A DNA stretch of 64,000 bases from Glycine soja (GCF_004193775.1 NC_041004.1:36666411-36730410); one strand, 5' to 3'. Shown: positions 24,791-37,775, numbered from the stretch's first letter. Translations and numbers: made by a program. The notes: generated by a model from the sequence alone, not told the origin.

Positions 24791-26391
24791 TACACACATG
24801 ACTTAATAACTTTTAGTGAAAGACAAAGAAGAATCAAATTGCACAAGATAATTTATATCATCCATTACATGAATGGCTTATAATAATTTTATCTTAAAAT
24901 CCATTGTTAAGTTGAAAGTTCTTTTAAATACATTATATTTACAAAATTTTATATCAATAAAAATTATTTGATAAACCATTCATATACATTAAAATCGGTG
25001 TAATGAATTCCTTTTAAAAAAATACAAAAGTATAAAATGTTTGATTACTTTCTTATTTTTATTCAATTTTAACAATTTTTATGACAAACTATCTTCTTCT
25101 TATTATAATTAAGATAATATATAATTATAATTCAATAATTAGATCAATAAAATTCAAATTTTATGTAAAGTTATTAATGATCTAATACACATATACATAT
25201 GTGTATGTATTTTTATTTCTCATAATAACTCTAATTATTGTAAGAAATGAAAACTTTTCACTTCTTTAAACAATAATGTGTTCTCACTATCAATAAGTTG
25301 GAATACGATCCTTTAATTTTGTTATCAACACTAAGATTACTTCCTTTACTTTTACATTAATTAATAAAAAAAGTCAATAATTAATTAATATGTAAGATAG
25401 AAAAATAAAATAAAATATTATATTAGGCATAGAAACAAACATTGAATTCATATTCAATGTCTGATTATATTTTTTTATAAGATCATCAAATTTAGAAAAG
25501 CATCTTTAACAAGTCAAGAAAAAAATAGAAATAAAATAAAAGAAATATTAATTTTTGATATTTTTAATTAGAAGAGTTATAACAATATTAATAAAAATAA
25601 ATAACGTTCACTAAATAATTATAGTATAATCTCTTATTTTGAAAATCTTTAAAAATAAAATGGTTACATAAAGTAAGAAACAATCCTTCCTTTTCTTTTA
25701 AAAAAATTCATTTAATGATTTCTTAAAATAATGATAACAATTATCAAATACTCACGAGAAATGTTCTAAGAATATATCTTTAAATCTTTTTATCTTGAAT
25801 GAAGAAGATTATCAATTCATCATATTGAGATTTTGAAGGGATTTCTAATTTGTTTTCTTTTTTAAAAAAAGAGGGAAAGAAACGAAAAAAAAAAAATCCT
25901 CTAACAAGGTGCAGAGACGGAGAAGGGGGGTTTAAGTTTGCGCAATACAAAAATGATTATTTATCTAAAATATAATTTAATTTTTATTTTTATCTTTTTT
26001 TTAATTGTTACAAGCATACTATTATAATAAACACTTAAAAAAACAGGAAAATAAAAATAAGTTAGAATAAAGATAATAATAAGAATATTAAGTATAATTT
26101 GTTTGTTAGTCTAAATTTTTTATTATGACAACATTAGGTAGTAATAAAATTAAGTTGAATTTCTTTTTTGGTAAGGATTAACTTGATGACTGTGTATTTT
26201 TGTTTGAATTTCATATTTTGGATAAAACACTGTTAGAGAAATTTTAGACCAATAGACAAATTAGACTTATTAATCAATATTATGCTTATTATATTTGTTC
26301 TAACTTATGTTTGCTTTTCTATTTTTTAAACGGTTTAGTGCAATGTTATGTTTGTAATGATTAAAGGGGATGGAGATTAAAATATATTTTG
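24791..26391. other. AT-rich spacer, no gene recognised
   Basis: Very AT-rich sequence with homopolymer runs. No coding frame or RNA gene could be supported. Confidence 0.4.
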
Positions 26392-26600
26392 GATAAATAA
26401 TCATTTTTGTCCTTAATTGAATATGTTATGTGTTGACAAATTTGTCTTTGAATATGTAATGTAGGGGTAACAAATAACGAATGAATATATTTGTCTCACT
26501 TTCTAACTATAGGGAACTAAAATTTTAATTTTTATCTTTCGGATATAAATTTATCAGCGTTTTACATATTTAGAAATAAAAATAATTATTTACACAATTT
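26392..26600. mobile_element. small MITE, relative of the 4.7-6.0 kb element
   Basis: The left end GGATAAATAATCATTTTTGTCC and the right end AAATAAAAATAATTATTTAC are imperfect inverted repeats. Inner words (TGACAAATTTGTC, ACTAAAATTTTAATTTTTATC) match the inverted arms at 4,740-5,960. It lies about 280 bp upstream of the TATA box of the next gene. Confidence 0.5.
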
Positions 26601-26875
26601 ATTATTATCATGATTATTATTTTATATAGAAAATAGTAAAAGCAAATTCGTGAATATATTAAAGTAAATAAATATTAATAGGTTGTTGATTCAACTAATA
26701 TTAAATTTAATTTTTTTAAACAAGATTTTGATTAATATTAGTTAGCGATAAAATTATTCCGTGTTGCATATTAATAACAATGGTTATAAAAAAAAAGTGA
26801 ATAAAAAAAATAATGATTACAAAGATGATGATTCATAAAACCGAAACAAAGCAAAGGACAAAAAATACCATGTGC

Positions 26876-26883
26876 TATAAATA
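26876..26883 (+). promoter_or_regulatory. TATA box of unknown-protein gene
   Basis: TATAAATA within TGTGCTATAAATAGCG lies about 460 bp before the start codon at 27,345. A pyrimidine-rich, CT-repeat leader (about 26,910-27,340) follows, giving a long 5' UTR. Confidence 0.65.
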
Positions 26884-27344
26884 GCGAAACGAATATGATA
26901 GGGTCTCACTTCAAAGGAAACGCTTCGAAGGCATGTGACAAGAAACCTCAGCGAGCGTTTCCTCTGGGGTCCATTCACAATTTCACATTTCACGTTTCAC
27001 ATTCATCAATTCATATTCATTCATGGTCCTTCTACAACCTCCTTAATTTCATGCTCTTCTTCTTCTACCTTTTCCTCACGCATCACCGTTTCTTTTCTTG
27101 TTTCTGTCTACGTGTGGTGTCCCAATACACAATAGAACAACAAACAATAAACACACACACAAACATAACTCTCTTTATTTCTCTCTCTCTTTTGCTGAGG
27201 TAATTACTGAAATCCGTGCCTGCTGCTTTCACCCTTTTGTGCCAAAGTTTGCAATTTTTTTTCTATTATATTGTGCCTCTGCTCTGCTTGCCACCAAAGC
27301 TTTCAAATTTCCTCTTCTGGGTCTTTCTCTTTTGCCTCTGGGAA

Positions 27345-30202
27345 ATGGCTAATTGCAGAAAACAACAAGGAGAGGGTCATCATCAAGTGGGTCACTGGCG
27401 ATCCTCCTACAACAGGAAGCCACCCTTGGGTTAGTCACTCTTTTTTCTTTTTCTTTTTTTCTATTCTTTTTCTTTTCCTTTTCTTAGTTTGGTTTTCTGA
27501 GCCTGCGTTTAATTCTTGTTGCATGGATTACTCTTTTAGTTTTCTTTTTGTTTTTGTTTTCAGACACACTTTGAAAAGTGGGCGTGTGATTGAATTGCCA
27601 CGCACATCATGATCACGCTGCTTTTTGAGTGAATTTTAATTGGGGTTTTTGTTTGAGAAAGTGGGGTTCCCTTGTGTTTTGTAAAATGGTCTGTATTTGA
27701 ATGAGCAATTAATGGTTTTCTTGCCTTTCTTTTTCGTGTGATGGAGTTCTAATTTTGTGTCAGTCGTGTGTTTCTAGGAACTAGCTTTAGTTAAGATAGA
27801 TATATATTGAATTGAATTTTGTTTTATTTTTACTGTCCAACTTTTATTTAATTTTCATAGTTGAGTGAAGTGTGGTTTGATTGTGCCCTTATGAAACCCC
27901 TGCCTCTTTTGTGATAGGAGGATCAGAGGTGGATTAATTCAAGGCTTCAATTTACTTTCTTGTGTTTGTGTTGTGTGTGTGCAACTCAAGTGATAAGGGT
28001 AGGGTGGGGTTATGATGGAGGGCTTAGGTTTCATTTCCTTGTCAATGAATGTAACTAAGAGATTATGCTTGAATAATCAAAGGGAGGGCCTCTAAGGTTA
28101 TCAGGTGCTGTCATTTCTTTGGTTGGTAGGTTGTTGGTATTGATGCTTTGCATGTCCAGCAGATTGATCGGTTCCAATGTCATTGAATTATTGAAATGGG
28201 CTAGGTCTTTTTTATGAAGATGAAATGGACTAGGTTAACATGCATAACTAAGTGTCCTTTTGTAGTGGATCTAAGCAAATTCTGCTCTGTAACAATTTTT
28301 GTTTGTGTGCTTGAACCCCAACTGTCTATGGTTGGGCAATTTTCAAGTGGATGTCTAGAAATTGAATCTTTTAGTGCACATTGTAAATAAAAAACCTCAT
28401 ATTATCATATTTGTGAAGCCTAGGGTAAACTGAATTTCCTATGGTAGTCTGTTTTCCACATGTAGCAATTTTAATTTCTGTCAGCATTCTGAACTGAAAT
28501 TGTTCTGATTTTAGCAATTTCTAATGATGAAACTTTTGATCCGTTCATCCAATGCTACGTGGTATTATTTAATTGAAATTGAGTACTGCAAAGATAACTG
28601 AATTTCCTGTTTGGTTTATCTAAATAATTCTTATAATTACTCGGTGTGTCGTGTTCTGAACTGAAACCGTTGAGGTATCTACTAACGGTATAGCTTGGAG
28701 ACATGTCTGATTGTTTGAAACAATGCCTACATCATTCAATTATTGAAAAGAAAATCTGGTGATTGAACCTGAAGCTGTCGGTTTGCGTAAAAATGTCGGT
28801 TTGTGTCGAGTTTCTTTGTGTTGGTTTTTGAACTGAAGCTGTCGATTTTGGCAATTGTTAACTAGTTTATTAATTGAATATTTTATGGTGACACGTTTCA
28901 ATCAAACAAGCATACAGAGTAATTGTTGCTCTAGATATAACTTGGAATTGTTTGTCTTAAGTTTTGCATGGTTTTCTTTCCTTTGTCACGTTTGTTAGAA
29001 GCATCTGCATGTTATTATGAAATAATTTTTTTGAGAATGTATGAGTATCGTACTGTAGACTGCACACGGAGTAATGCAGGGCCCTTTTGCTTGGGATTTT
29101 ACATATTGTTTCTTGGCTTTCCTTTTGTACTAACCATGCTTTTATTTTGTTTAGATTACGGCACACCTTTTGTTATGTATTCTTGCCATGATAGCAGGCG
29201 ATTCCTTTAATTATCAACTGATTTTCTTATTCTTCTTGGTTCACAGGAAATAAGTGGCATTCAACAGTGCCTGCCTGGGAAAGGAAATTCTGCACTTCAA
29301 TTGGCTCAGTTCCATGGCGAAAGCTAGTAGAAAGCAAGAAGTATATGCACCTGTTTGAACATGTGGTGAACTGGGATGACTCTGCCGGCAAAGAGGCATT
29401 TGACAATGCAAAAACAAGGTATTGGGCTGAGATCAACGGTGTTCCCTGCAACATTTCGCCACCTGATCCCAACATTTTCATCGATGAAGTAGATTGGAAT
29501 GCAACTGTTGACCCTCAACTTATTCTAGACGTGGAAACAGAATTAGCAAAGGTCCCCAATGAGGAACTAAGGAAGAACGATCATGAGATTGTGATGATTG
29601 GTGGCGCTCTCTTCTTGAACGAGCAAAAGCTTCCATGTACTGGATGGGACGATGATTATGCTGCCGAAGGACCAAAGCCTTTTGATCCAAATTCTGCTGT
29701 CCAAGGCTGGGGGGAAAATCTGCAAGAACACAATGGAGTAGAATCTGGGAAACTGAATCATGCTCCTGCTGAACATGCAGGTGAACATGTTGCTCCTGCT
29801 GAACCTGCAAAAGAAGATTTTTCTCTTGCTGAACCTGCAAAAGAAGATTTTTCTCTTGCTGAACATGCAAAAGGGCATGAATGGCAAGATTGGAGGAATG
29901 ATTCTTGGGGTTGGAATCAAAGGGAGAACTATGGTGGTGGTGGTGGTGGTGACTTGCACAAAATGGGAAGAGGGAGAAATGGTGGAGGAGGGTATGGTAA
30001 TTGGGGAACATGGGATGGTTATAACAGAAGGAGAGAAAACAACATGTCATGGTCTAAGACCCCTTCTGCATATAATGGTAACAATGAGTATCATGTGAAT
30101 AACAATAGGGGAAGAAGAAATTATAGAGGAGGAGGAAGAAGGGGCAATTTTGTTTATGTGCCTAAGGAGGTGCCTCCTACTCCTACTCATGCTGGATGGT
30201 AA
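27345..30202 (+). CDS. plant-specific protein of unknown function, Gly/Arg-rich tail
   Basis: Two exons, 27,345-27,429 and 29,247-30,202, are joined over a GT-AG intron that splits the Gly codon of PPLGNKW. The product has 346 aa. Residues 1-30 are polar (MANCRKQQGEGHH...). Residues about 30-130 form the conserved-looking part: NKWHSTVPAWERKFC, SVPWRKLVE, VVNWDDSAGKEAF, then NGVPCNISPPDPNIFIDEVDW. I recall similar uncharacterised plant proteins but no named domain. Residues about 205-225 contain a tandem repeat of AEPAKEDFSL. The C-terminal third is rich in Gly, Asn, Arg and Trp with RGG-like runs (GGGRRGNF), which would suit RNA binding, but that is inference. No signal peptide or membrane segment is visible. 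A TATA box and a long leader lie upstream. The start is the first ATG joined in frame to exon 2. Confidence 0.85.
29799..29873 (+). repeat. 30-bp in-frame tandem repeat in coding sequence
   Basis: A 30-bp unit occurs twice exactly (29,799-29,828 and 29,829-29,858), followed by a 15-bp partial third copy. It encodes the decapeptide AEPAKEDFSL. Being a multiple of three, copy-number changes keep the frame. Confidence 0.95.
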
Positions 30203-30386
30203 ATGATACAACAAAGGCTAAGTGTCAAAGACCGTAGACCGAGACTGCGACAAGGGGACCCCAATGAAACTGCTGAGGTGGCTGAAGATATATAAATTTT
30301 GTTATCTGGTAAAAAAAACATGCAAGATATGGTAGCTTATAAGAAGACAAAGACAGCATTTTATATTCTAATACATTTGTATGGAA

Positions 30387-30500
30387 GGTTTATGGTATAT
30401 TTGGGATTTTATAGTTTAAGAATAGGTTTATGGTATATTTGGGATTAATAGGTTTATGGTATATTCTAGTACCTGCCGTGGTGATAGGTTTATGTATATT
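30387..30500 (+). repeat. degenerate repeats in 3' UTR
   Basis: The motif GGTTTATGGTATATT recurs at about 30,387, 30,425, 30,451 and, shortened, 30,487, within the 3' UTR of the unknown-protein gene. The spacing is about 26-38 bp. Confidence 0.75.
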
Positions 30501-30619
30501 CAGAGAAAATATGCATAGACAATTTTAAATGAAGCTAAATTGTTCATTCTTGTCTCCTTGATGATCTATGCTACTTTTGTTTATTTGTTTTTCATAATTC
30601 AATATGTAATCCCCTTTAC

Positions 30620-32299
30620 ACTTTATTTTGACCTTAGGGAAAAACTACGTCTGTTTTTTTCCTATTTTTTTTTAAATGTTTTATTTTTTATGATTGTGTT
30701 ATGTTTTTAAAGTTATTTTCAAAACTCTCTTTTTTAGATTTTAAAATTAAAAAAACCTTTTCAAAAAAATATAAAACTTGTTTGATATGAATAGTTTTTT
30801 GAGAATCGTTTTCAAAACTCTCTTTTTTAGTTTTTAAAATAAAATAAAAAACCAAGTATATCTAAGATGTATTAAAAATCTAAAATCAGCTTGACTTTTT
30901 TTTTAGGAATTAGCTTGATTTCAAATATTTATTTTCAGTTTTTTTATTATGTTTTTAAAAAGTTTAACACGAGGAAACCATTTCATGCTAAGGTGCTAAA
31001 GTCAAAGCATGCCTACTAATGAACTTATTTTTTAACCTAAGTTTAATCCTACTAATGAAAGTTCAATTGATTTTCTTCAACCAAATAATTTAACTAAATG
31101 TCATTATTTTGTTATGGGTTTTTTAGAGGATTTTTTTTATCCAATAATTTCTTTTGGTGAATGATTTTACCCGGCCAATAACTTGACTCAAACCAATCCA
31201 AGTTTGATTAGATTGATTTGGCTAAAACACTTACCTAAACCCAATCATACCCAACCTCATTTAGTTTGGAGCACTGTTTTGCTCAAACTTCATCTATAAC
31301 CATTTTTAATACTCGTATAAGTAGTTTTTTTTTTATTAAACTAATATACCAATTTATGTTTTACATTATTTAACTTGTATCGTCATTTAAATATTTTGAA
31401 AGTTTATTAATTTTAAATTATCCTGAAATTTCTTTTTCATCTTTTATTTTTTTAATTACGTAAATTTTGTGTTTAGTACACTTCTTTTAAAATTAGATAA
31501 GATTAACAAGTTTGCCTAATGAACTAGTTGGGTGATGGTTTAACCATGTTGGTCAAGTTTGCTTCCAAAGAACAATTTGGCTAATGAACAAGTTTGTTTA
31601 ATAAACTAATCAAGAATTGATGCAAATGACCTAACTACCTTGTTGGTTGCCTCCAAAATAATTATATAAAAATAGTAAATCTTAATAAAAATTCAATCAC
31701 TACAAACCATTATAGAGGGAAACATATAAAATAAATTACTAGCAACATATGAAAATATAAATTTAATAAAAAAGAACAAAACAAAGAAAATAAATTTACA
31801 AGCAACAAATAACTATAATTCATTTTTTGCATAAGTTAATATTTATATTAATTAGGGTGAAAAAACTAAAAAAATAAGATATTTAATTTTGGGAAAGAAA
31901 CAAAAAAAATTATAATAATATACACGCTCTAAATGTTTGGCCTTGACACAATTCGAAGGTAGGTCTTTTTATAAGTTCTGCATAAGCTATTCCTATAATT
32001 AAGTTATCTTGAAGAACTTGTGAAAATAAGTTAAAAACATCTAATGTATTAGTAATAAGATATTTTTATAATTTCTCCCAAACACTTATATAACATAAGA
32101 GCAGTCCAAAACCGTTGTTTATAAGTTCTTCCAAATGGAACCTTAGTTATTTGATTTGAGGGTGTGCTTAATAATGGAGATTGAAAAACTTTGAACAATA
32201 TGAGTTTATGTACGACCAACATGTATCATATATTCATAATGCACGAGGTATCTAGAGTTCTTAACAAGTTTGTGATTGAGTGTCATGGTGAGTTCTACA
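30620..32299. other. AT-rich spacer, no gene recognised
   Basis: No coding frame was found. Two related segments (GAGAATCGTTTTCAAAACTCTCTTTTTTAG-like, near 30,715 and 30,800) form a local duplication. Confidence 0.45.
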
Positions 32300-33250
32300 C
32301 AAGGTGGGTTTCAGAGAAAGGAGAGACTGGTTGAGTCTTTTCAAGCTAGGAGGACGATTTTCTTAACCGTGGTACGAAAAAGGTGAAGGGAGGATAGGTT
32401 TGAGAAAACGTGGTGGTGACCATGAACTTATGAATGTATAACTCAGAATATGACTAAGGTTCTAGAGGGTGGTCCAGTGAAGCATTGTGAATTTGTGATG
32501 GTCATGTGATTAATTCCTCTTAGCGACAAGGAAATAAATTTATGGGCAAGCCCATGAAAAAATACGCTTAATTAGTTGTTAAGGTGTTAGGGAAAATGGT
32601 TAGCTTCCACACTTTGGAATCGAAACTTTAGAGGAATTGCACTAAGAATGATAAAATATTTATTAATGATATGTACAATGGTTTTTTCCAAGTAGTTTTT
32701 AGTAATGGGAGGAATTATAAATTTGCCTTACTGGAAGGTCCTTGGATGGTGGTTGACCAATATCTAATAGTCCTTGGCAATCATTTTTCTTGATGAATGC
32801 GAAGGAATCAAGGAGGATTACAATTTGGATTCCCACTGAACTCTCTAATGGTATTTTTTTAGAGGGGTTGTGGTATAACCCTAGCTCGGGAATTATGAAG
32901 GTTAATCCTTTGACTTCGGTTCATTAATTCACAAGGTGAAATTGGTCGAATTTTTGTTGTATTGGGCCATCATAAGCCTTTGGTCACTCTTATTGTTGTT
33001 AGGGGTTATCCCCTTTACTTAAAATATAAAGGTTTACATGTAATTTGCTTTCGGCCGGTGTGGGTGATTTGGGCACAGAGAGGATCAATGTACTGAGTTC
33101 ATAGGAAACAATTGTAATAATCAGGGGGGAAATAAGACGCATAAAAGGTGTCAATGAGGTAGCGTATGCAAAAGAAAGCAAGGGTTGACGTCTGCCCTAC
33201 TTTCTAAACTAATGCAAAAAAATATGGATCAAACTAAGTCAACGAATCAC
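32300..33250 (+). mobile_element. LINE ORF1 remnant (DUF4283/zf-CCHC_4 type)
   Basis: Plus-strand translation in shifting frames gives the hallmark pieces of plant L1-type ORF1 proteins in the expected order. They are a WASPWKNTL-like piece (about 32,550), FALLEGPWMVVDQYLIV (32,723-32,773), a SLIHKVKLVEF / INSQGEIGRIFVVLG region (about 32,920-32,970), and VVRGYPLYLKYKGLHVICF (32,998-33,050). Many stops and frameshifts separate them, and no endonuclease or reverse transcriptase follows. It is a 5'-part relic of an old LINE insertion. Confidence 0.7.
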
Positions 33251-34920
33251 CTACAGTCTATCTACAGGGTAATTAGGGTTCATGGTTAATTGTTCAACGT
33301 AATAACGCGTAAAATAAGGAGGTTACACAAAGTATTAAAGATTCTTCCATTTGGGATGTTGAAGTTGGCTTTGAGTTATAGCTTTTGCAACAATAAATTT
33401 TATCCTTTTCTTGAGATCCCCTAAACTTCGATGTAACTCATGGATTTATAACAAACCCGAAAGTTCATCTGCTAACTTAAGAGTACTAAGATCTTTTTTA
33501 CTTCCTAACTAAATGGATGTGATTGTAGGTTCTCAATGATTAAGTAAACTTCAGAAGTTTCATGAGCTAATCCTCTCTATTGTAGTTTCTTCTCAAAGGT
33601 GTACATGTGTTTATTGTTATAACTATTTCGAGCAGTTTTGAACCTTTTGTGGGTATTGATAATGATTATTGCTTGGTTCTCTTATGCATAGAGAGTGCCT
33701 TGATTAAGTTTTAGAGGATTGTTTTATTCTGAAGAACACGTAGTTGTACACTAGTGTATTCATTTGTCTCAAATTTTTGAAAGTACTGTTACACAAGTCA
33801 AACAAAGTTTTGCAAGTAACTTCCTTATGACTGAAACCCTTTTCTCAAATTTGTCTCTTCCAAGACTTAGCTACTTGGACATCTTCTAATCTGGCAATCA
33901 TGATTTTGAACTTCATCTCAAAATTTTGATCATCTCATCAATATTTCTTGAATTGACTTCAAACTTCAAGAAATGTTGATAAGTTTGATAGGAGCTAGGT
34001 AACATTATTGAAGTCCAAGTTATATACAACTTGATATTCTTCCTCAAATCTTCTTCCTTTTTGTCCATTTAATTTACTACATTAAAAATTCAAGAAAATT
34101 AGTGTGCAATGATCTTTTTCATTTAACAATCTCTTAACACGAATTGCATGAAAATGTATACAATTTTAATAATATCCATCAAGTTAATGCATTAAAACAT
34201 GTAATAAGATTCTACGAATCTACATATGCTACCGTAGATGTTCCATTTATCAGGATTCAGGACACTTTTGACCCTTCTTATTCTCCCCTCTAAGATAGCT
34301 TTGCAGTTCCTAGCTAGAATCCTAGATTTAAGCCACTCTGAGATAGTTTGAGTTTTAATTATGCGAATGGCTATTGCCTACACAGCGTGATGATACTGAT
34401 CCTTCGCACGCACCAGCTGGTATTATTTGCGTGTGATCATTTATTTTTTTTCTTATATTTTTTATTCACCGGATTTATTAGTTAGTTACACTCATTATGC
34501 TTCACGACTAGCTAGCTACAAATCACTGCACCTTGGATCAATATTAATTATAATTTGATCCCCCCCATCTCTATCGTATGCATTGAAGTTTCAATTTTAT
34601 GGTCGAGCATACTTATTAATTGTTCTCCTGAATTGCATTCCTCCACGTTAATATTGTGGATGAGTCACTTGTTCTTGCTGGCATATTCTATTAACTAGTG
34701 TTGTTGTCATAGTGGTCGCTATAACACGTTAATTTGTGAAATGGTTGTACTGATATGACATTAATTAAGAATCTTTCATTTAAAATTTTCCATACTAGGT
34801 TGGTCGTACTTTGAAAGAAAGTCATCAACCATACTAGAGATTCTGAAATTCTAGAATTAATTAATATGCTAGCAAATTAAAGAGATGGTTCAATACATAC
34901 TGTATAATATTGATAAGGAA
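33251..34920. other. spacer, possibly old LTR material, no gene
   Basis: No open frame with recognisable product was found. The block 33,780-34,270 has several ordered non-AT phrases (TCTGGCAATCATGATTTTGAAC, CTACCGTAGATGTTCC) that look like LTR or leader debris, but no ends or domains were identified. Confidence 0.3.
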
Positions 34921-34924
34921 AATC

Positions 34925-34930
34925 TTTATT
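34925..34930 (-). terminator. polyadenylation signal of minus-strand glucanase
   Basis: TTTATT on the plus strand is AATAAA on the coding strand, about 145 bp after the stop codon, in the same conserved context as the plus-strand glucanase. Confidence 0.5.
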
Positions 34931-35075
34931 TAAAGCTAACTTTGCTCGTAAATGGGTACATATTGACTCCAACAGTTCAGATAAAGCTCCATAGCTGCCT
35001 CTTCTAGGTCAATTATGGAAGCTTCACTTGAAATCATAGCCCTTATTTCTTATAAACTATATATACTTCTAATAA

Positions 35076-36680
35076 CTAATTCAAATTAATAGAGTATTTG
35101 AGCTGTTTATTTGGAAGGAAGAGCCCCCAAAACTTCTCATACTCTGGCTGCTTCTGATTTTCTTCAAACATGGCAAACACATAAGTTTCAAGGGGTCTAC
35201 CAGGCCTTTTTGGTGTTCCTTGCTTCACATTCCGAACCAAGTTTGTGTTGTAAGTTCTTGCATTATCAAGTGAAGTTGCAGTTCCACCAGAAGAAGGCCA
35301 TCCACTCTCAGACACAACTATGTTCAGTGACCATCCTCCAGATTTCTCCAACGCAGCATAAACAGCATCAACCATAGCATCAAAAAGGTTACGGTAACCA
35401 AGTGAACCATCTTGCACTACCACCGAAGGAGACCTAAAGAGTGCATAGTCAAGACTAATGTCCCTAGGGTTTTCAATGTAAGCTAAGTAAGGGTACACAT
35501 TAACCAATAATGGGGCATTGTTGTTCACTAAAAATCTGATGACACCATCAAGATATGATGTTCTATAATCAGACCTAAATGAGCCTCTTGATGGAGGGTA
35601 TGATTCTGCCAATGCACCAGACTCAATGGCAGTGGAAACTTTGATTTGGTTTCCAAGGCCAGCATTAGAAATTGCTCTTTGGATGTTTTGCATTGCAGGC
35701 ACTACAAACTGTGCAAATGAGTCCCAAGGCTTCACTTCATTTCCCACAGTAATGTACCTGAATCTGACATTCCAAAAGTTTCTGACATTGTCTTGCACCC
35801 ATCTGTTTGCGTTGTCTTGGCTGGAAGCTACATATTGGAGGTCGATGTTAGGAAGATCTAGCAGCAACTCAATGTTGGAATCTCTCAGAGCTTGGAGGAC
35901 TTCATGGTTTCGATCATAGATTCTCATCCTTTGGAAGCCGTACTGTTTAAAAAGGGAAACTACTTCTTGTGGCGATGGCAGATTGTTGCCAACTCTTCCA
36001 TAGCATACACCAGATTGTGCACCTGCACCAGATGGAACAAAATGGTGAATTGATAATACTACTTCTAAGATATCAAGGAGATCTGTCTTAGTTTGTTGAA
36101 CAGTATGTTATGTGTTGTGTATATATGGATAAATTATTATAAATTCTTATTAATATTGTGTGCATGAGTTGAAATGAGCTGTCAAAATTCATATTCCAGC
36201 TTATTTAGTCCTGATCGACTTAAAAATTTATTGGCTCTAATTAAGCATGATAGTCCTTGGACGATTTATATTTTATTATTTAATATTTTTATAATTGGTA
36301 AAATCGTGGATATTAAATTTAACACTACATGTGTTGTCACTTTATTTTATTTCTATTTCTATCTATTATATTTTTCTATTTTATAGTATACATAATAATA
36401 ATATTCTATAGTTTTTAATTTTATTTTATAGTGGTTAAAAATAATTAATGATTTCGTAATGTAAAAATCAATTATTTTAATATTTTTTTAAAAAATTAAT
36501 TGGCCCATTGGCCAACATGTTTAGCATGGGACACACTAAGGGTTGGACTAAGAAATATATAGAGAGAGAAGTGATTAACTTACATTAAGAATAATTTTTG
36601 TAGAGTTATTCTTTAATCTATAAGATTAGTGATTTAGTATAATTATTAGATTCTAAAAAATAAATGATGAAAATAAAAAG

Positions 36681-36752
<72 letters not shown>

Positions 36753-37609
36753 CGGGAATAACTAAATTGATAGTACTATAAACTAGATCAAGTTTAAAAT
36801 TTTTCATGTAAATAAAAAATTAATTTACTACTTCATAGACTACCTTATTTTGACGAATAATATGGTATTTAAAATATAAGTAATCTCATTGCTATATAAC
36901 ATACAATAAAATCAATTTATTCGATGTTTGATATACATGATCATAAAGATAATATATATCAAATGTTTCAATGGTTGGATTTATTAATTCCGTATTGTAT
37001 AAAAAATTATTAAGAGGTGTAAGGATAAAATACTGACACCTCGTGTAAAAGATAAAATTAAATTAAAGAGAGATCAATTTTTATTTTTTTTGGTTACACT
37101 CTTCGATAACTTTTTATTACATAATTTTATTTCCAAAGTTATCATTGATAAAAATTATCATATAAATTATGCGTACAAAATCTTATATAAATATAACTAT
37201 TTATTCAATATTTGCAAAATACATCTGTATATTTAAAGTAACTAATAGTGTAATAGTTTATATGAGTGTAAATTGATATATATTTTTCTCCTTTCTCTCT
37301 ATATGTTCAACGTTATAATACAAAAGGCAGTACAACTTTTCTAAATTAAGTGATCATATATATAACCTTAAACAGTGATATGAAAAAGTGCCCAAAGTGG
37401 AAAATAAACAAGACTTGAGCTTCCTATTAGTAAGAAGATGATATATATATATAGATCAGTTTGTAGAAAGTAGAAAACAAATAGTGATTATTAAATGAGA
37501 GAGAGAGAGAGAGAGAGAAACCTGTTGTGCCTGTATTACTGATAAGAAGCATAAACAGGAGGAGTATTGAAGTCATGGAAGAGGTTTTTCCAGAATGGGA
37601 TTGAGCCAT
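35076..37609 (-). CDS. glucan endo-1,3-beta-glucosidase, GH17 (PR-2 type), inverted paralogue
   Basis: A complete two-exon gene on the minus strand: exon 1 is 37,609-37,522 and exon 2 is 36,022-35,076, giving 344 aa. Exon 1 encodes a signal peptide ([12 protein letters not shown], then a Leu/Ile core). The 1.5-kb GT-AG intron splits the Gly codon before [11 protein letters not shown]. Mature Gln32 is the likely N-terminus. Catalytic residues are present: acid/base Glu125 in [10 protein letters not shown] and nucleophile Glu268 in [11 protein letters not shown]. The protein closely resembles the paralogue at 9,270-12,562 but differs in places, for example [10 protein letters not shown] for [10 protein letters not shown]. 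It is the nearest intact relative of the pseudogene at 1,650. Expected role: hydrolysis of beta-1,3-glucan in defence, secreted. Its promoter carries a GCC-box and a W-box very near the start. The intron holds a long (AT)n run. Confidence 0.95.
36683..36751. repeat. (AT)n microsatellite in glucanase intron
   Basis: An AT dinucleotide run of about 68 bp inside the intron of the minus-strand glucanase. Confidence 0.97.
37497..37519. repeat. (GA)n microsatellite at splice donor
   Basis: A GA run of about 23 bp begins only a few bases inside the intron after the exon-1 donor of the minus-strand glucanase. On the coding strand it is a CT repeat next to the 5' splice site. Confidence 0.95.
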
Positions 37610-37706
37610 TGAAAATTGAGGATAACAAAATAGGTTAAGGAAGCAAAAGTGATACAAGGGAATGACAATTTAGGCTCCAAAACTAGCTCGTTTAATAGAC
37701 AAATGA

Positions 37707-37713
37707 GGCGGCT
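37707..37713 (-). promoter_or_regulatory. GCC-box of minus-strand glucanase
   Basis: AGCCGCC on the coding strand lies about 100 bp before the start codon, beside the TATTAAAC element (37,688-37,695) that could serve as TATA box. It is much closer to the gene than the GCC-box of the plus-strand paralogue. Confidence 0.6.
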
Positions 37714-37775
37714 TGTATTGGGCCATTAGATTTTTTTCCCCTCCAATTTCTATGGCGTCATTCACACTACTGAGG

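Noticed and set aside
29520..30050. Long antisense open frames (176 and 130 codons) opposite the unknown-protein gene
   Set aside because: They are shadows of the Gly-, Asp- and Glu-rich coding strand (His/Pro/Leu-rich translation), with no splice support or motif.
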